DNA of 64,000 nucleotides, from NCBI GenBank assembly GCA_946480925.1, contig CAMLLU010000001.1, positions 154,108 to 218,107 of the forward strand, read 5' to 3'. The notes beneath the pieces are model-generated. The model had not been told where the DNA came from. It ran no database searches and saw only the letters and a program-made list of their open reading frames with translations. The DNA comes from an uncultured Rivibacter sp. (GTDB lineage Bacteria > Pseudomonadota > Gammaproteobacteria > Burkholderiales > Burkholderiaceae). The position numbers were made by a program, and so were the translations under genes. Positions 63,147 to 64,000 of the stretch are shown piece by piece (positions within the stretch are counted from its first letter, which is position 1; every line of letters starts with the position of its first letter).

Positions 63147-64000
63147 CTACTGCAGCCTCACATCCACCCGCCGGGCCTCGTCGGCATTCGCGGCGCCGAC
63201 GAGCTGCTCGGGCTTTTGCAGCAGGATGCGCTCCTTCGGCACGCCGTTGGCTTCCAGCGCATGTGCCACCCGCGTGGCGCGCTGTTTGGCCAGCTCGGCG
63301 TTTTGCGCCGCATCGCCGCTCGCGTCGTGGTAGCCGCTCACCACCAGCATGCCGTTGCCGTTGCGCGCCACCTCGGAAAGCTTGTTCAGCGGTTCGTTGC
63401 TTTCCACCGGCAGCTCGGCCTTGCCGGACTCGAAGTAGACCTTCACCTGGGTCTGCACCTCCAGCTGCGCACGGCCGGCGGCCATGGCGGCGGCCTGCGG
63501 GTCGGCGTGCGCGGCCGAGGTGGTCGCAGTGCCGGCCGGCAGCAGCGGCACGATCAGCAGCGCCACGATGTTGATGATCTTGATGAGCGGGTTCACCGCG
63601 GGGCCGGCGGTGTCCTTGTAGGGGTCGCCCACGGTGTCGCCGGTCACGGCGGCCTTGTGCGCATCACTGCCCTTGCCGCCGTGGTTGCCGTCTTCGATGT
63701 ATTTCTTCGCGTTGTCCCACGCGCCGCCGCCGGTGCACATGGAAATCGCGACGAAGAGGCCGGTGACGATGGTGCCCATCAGCAGGCCGCCCAGCGCCTC
63801 GGCGCCGAGGACGAGGCCCACGAGGATGGGCACCACCACCGGCAGCAGCGAGGGAATCATCATCTCCTTGATGGCCGCACCGGTGAGCATGTCCACCGCG
63901 CGGCCGTACTCGGGCTTGCCGGTGCCTTCCATGATCCCCTTGATCTCGCGGAACTGGCGGCGCACTTCCTCCACCACCGAGCCCGCCGCGCGCCCCACGG
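63147..64000 (-). CDS. hppA: Membrane-bound proton/sodium-translocating pyrophosphatase fused to OmpA-like domain (5' part outside window)
   Basis: The visible 283 or so residues are the C-terminal part. [57 protein letters not shown] and [13 protein letters not shown] are diagnostic of H+/Na+-PPases, which pump ions by splitting pyrophosphate. Canonical proteins end shortly after [17 protein letters not shown]. Here about 110 residues follow: a linker and an OmpA/peptidoglycan-binding fold ([47 protein letters not shown]). The K+-dependence residue lies upstream of the window. Confidence 0.92.
   Translation of the reverse strand, partial: VGRAAGSVVEEVRRQFREIKGIMEGTGKPEYGRAVDMLTGAAIKEMMIPSLLPVVVPILVGLVLGAEALGGLLMGTIVTGLFVAISMCTGGGAWDNAKKYIEDGNHGGKGSDAHKAAVTGDTVGDPYKDTAGPAVNPLIKIINIVALLIVPLLPAGTATTSAAHADPQAAAMAAGRAQLEVQTQVKVYFESGKAELPVESNEPLNKLSEVARNGNGMLVVSGYHDASGDAAQNAELAKQRATRVAHALEANGVPKERILLQKPEQLVGAANADEARRVDVRLQ

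Overview
The window is about 67-68 percent G+C, densely coding and ordinary chromosomal DNA. Gene content and order point to a betaproteobacterium of the order Burkholderiales, most likely the Rubrivivax/Leptothrix/Rhizobacter (Sphaerotilaceae) side: an aceE-aceF-lpdA operon with a lipoyl-bearing E3, zapB-like/zapA followed by 6S RNA and an EVE gene, a NasT-like nitrate regulator, and short GC-rich intergenic elements of the kind seen in that group. No phage, plasmid, CRISPR array, tRNA or rRNA was seen.

Layout. 1-5.3 kb: nitrate/nitrite assimilation (nirB, a PP2C-kinase fusion, a NarK/NasA transporter, an ANTAR regulator with two PilJ-type motifs). nirB and the transporter each have a strong sigma-54 (-24/-12) promoter, and the transporter leader RNA holds an ANTAR-type hairpin. 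5.5-8 kb: rubrerythrin, GlpC-like Fe-S protein and DUF3501. 8.2-11.4 kb: a degenerate GGDEF protein, a TauE/SafE permease, an EVE protein, 6S RNA, zapA and a zapB-like gene. 11.5-19.5 kb: a cobalamin riboswitch heading btuB-btuC-btuD-cobU-btuF-cobT-cobS-cobC, that is, B12/cobinamide uptake plus nucleotide-loop assembly. 19.5-31.6 kb: NERD helicase, nth, truC, an EvgS-like hybrid kinase, an AstE-like deacylase, a VanX-like dipeptidase, YchJ, a MarR-GNAT fusion, yaaA, a prolyl hydroxylase and a class III CoA-transferase. 31.6-36.9 kb: an ECF sigma factor with a membrane ankyrin protein (possible anti-sigma), a secreted hypothetical, and a pectate/pectin lyase pseudogene with several lesions. 37-44.3 kb: a membrane hydrolase, a 5'-truncated nuclease gene, redox enzymes, a 7TM-DISM kinase and pyrD. 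44.5-49.6 kb: rpiA, a glutaredoxin-like protein, an M3 oligopeptidase, folD and a FixJ-like regulator. 49.6-58.5 kb: its kinase, divergent from the pyruvate dehydrogenase operon. 58.7-63.1 kb: a three-gene phosphorelay. 63.1-64 kb: the end of a membrane pyrophosphatase fused to an OmpA-like domain.

Three families of short repeats stand out. Family A (two copies) and family B (four copies at three loci) fill the space between the stop codon of one gene and the start codon of the next, and some copies appear to supply the ribosome-binding site or sit exactly on the ATG. A third family, AGGTCAC-type heptamers, fills gaps at gene 3' ends and overlaps the stop codons. One family B copy replaces the start of a nuclease gene.

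The most interesting regulatory unit is the nitrate cluster: sigma-54 transcription followed by a leader RNA likely read by the ANTAR protein encoded next door.
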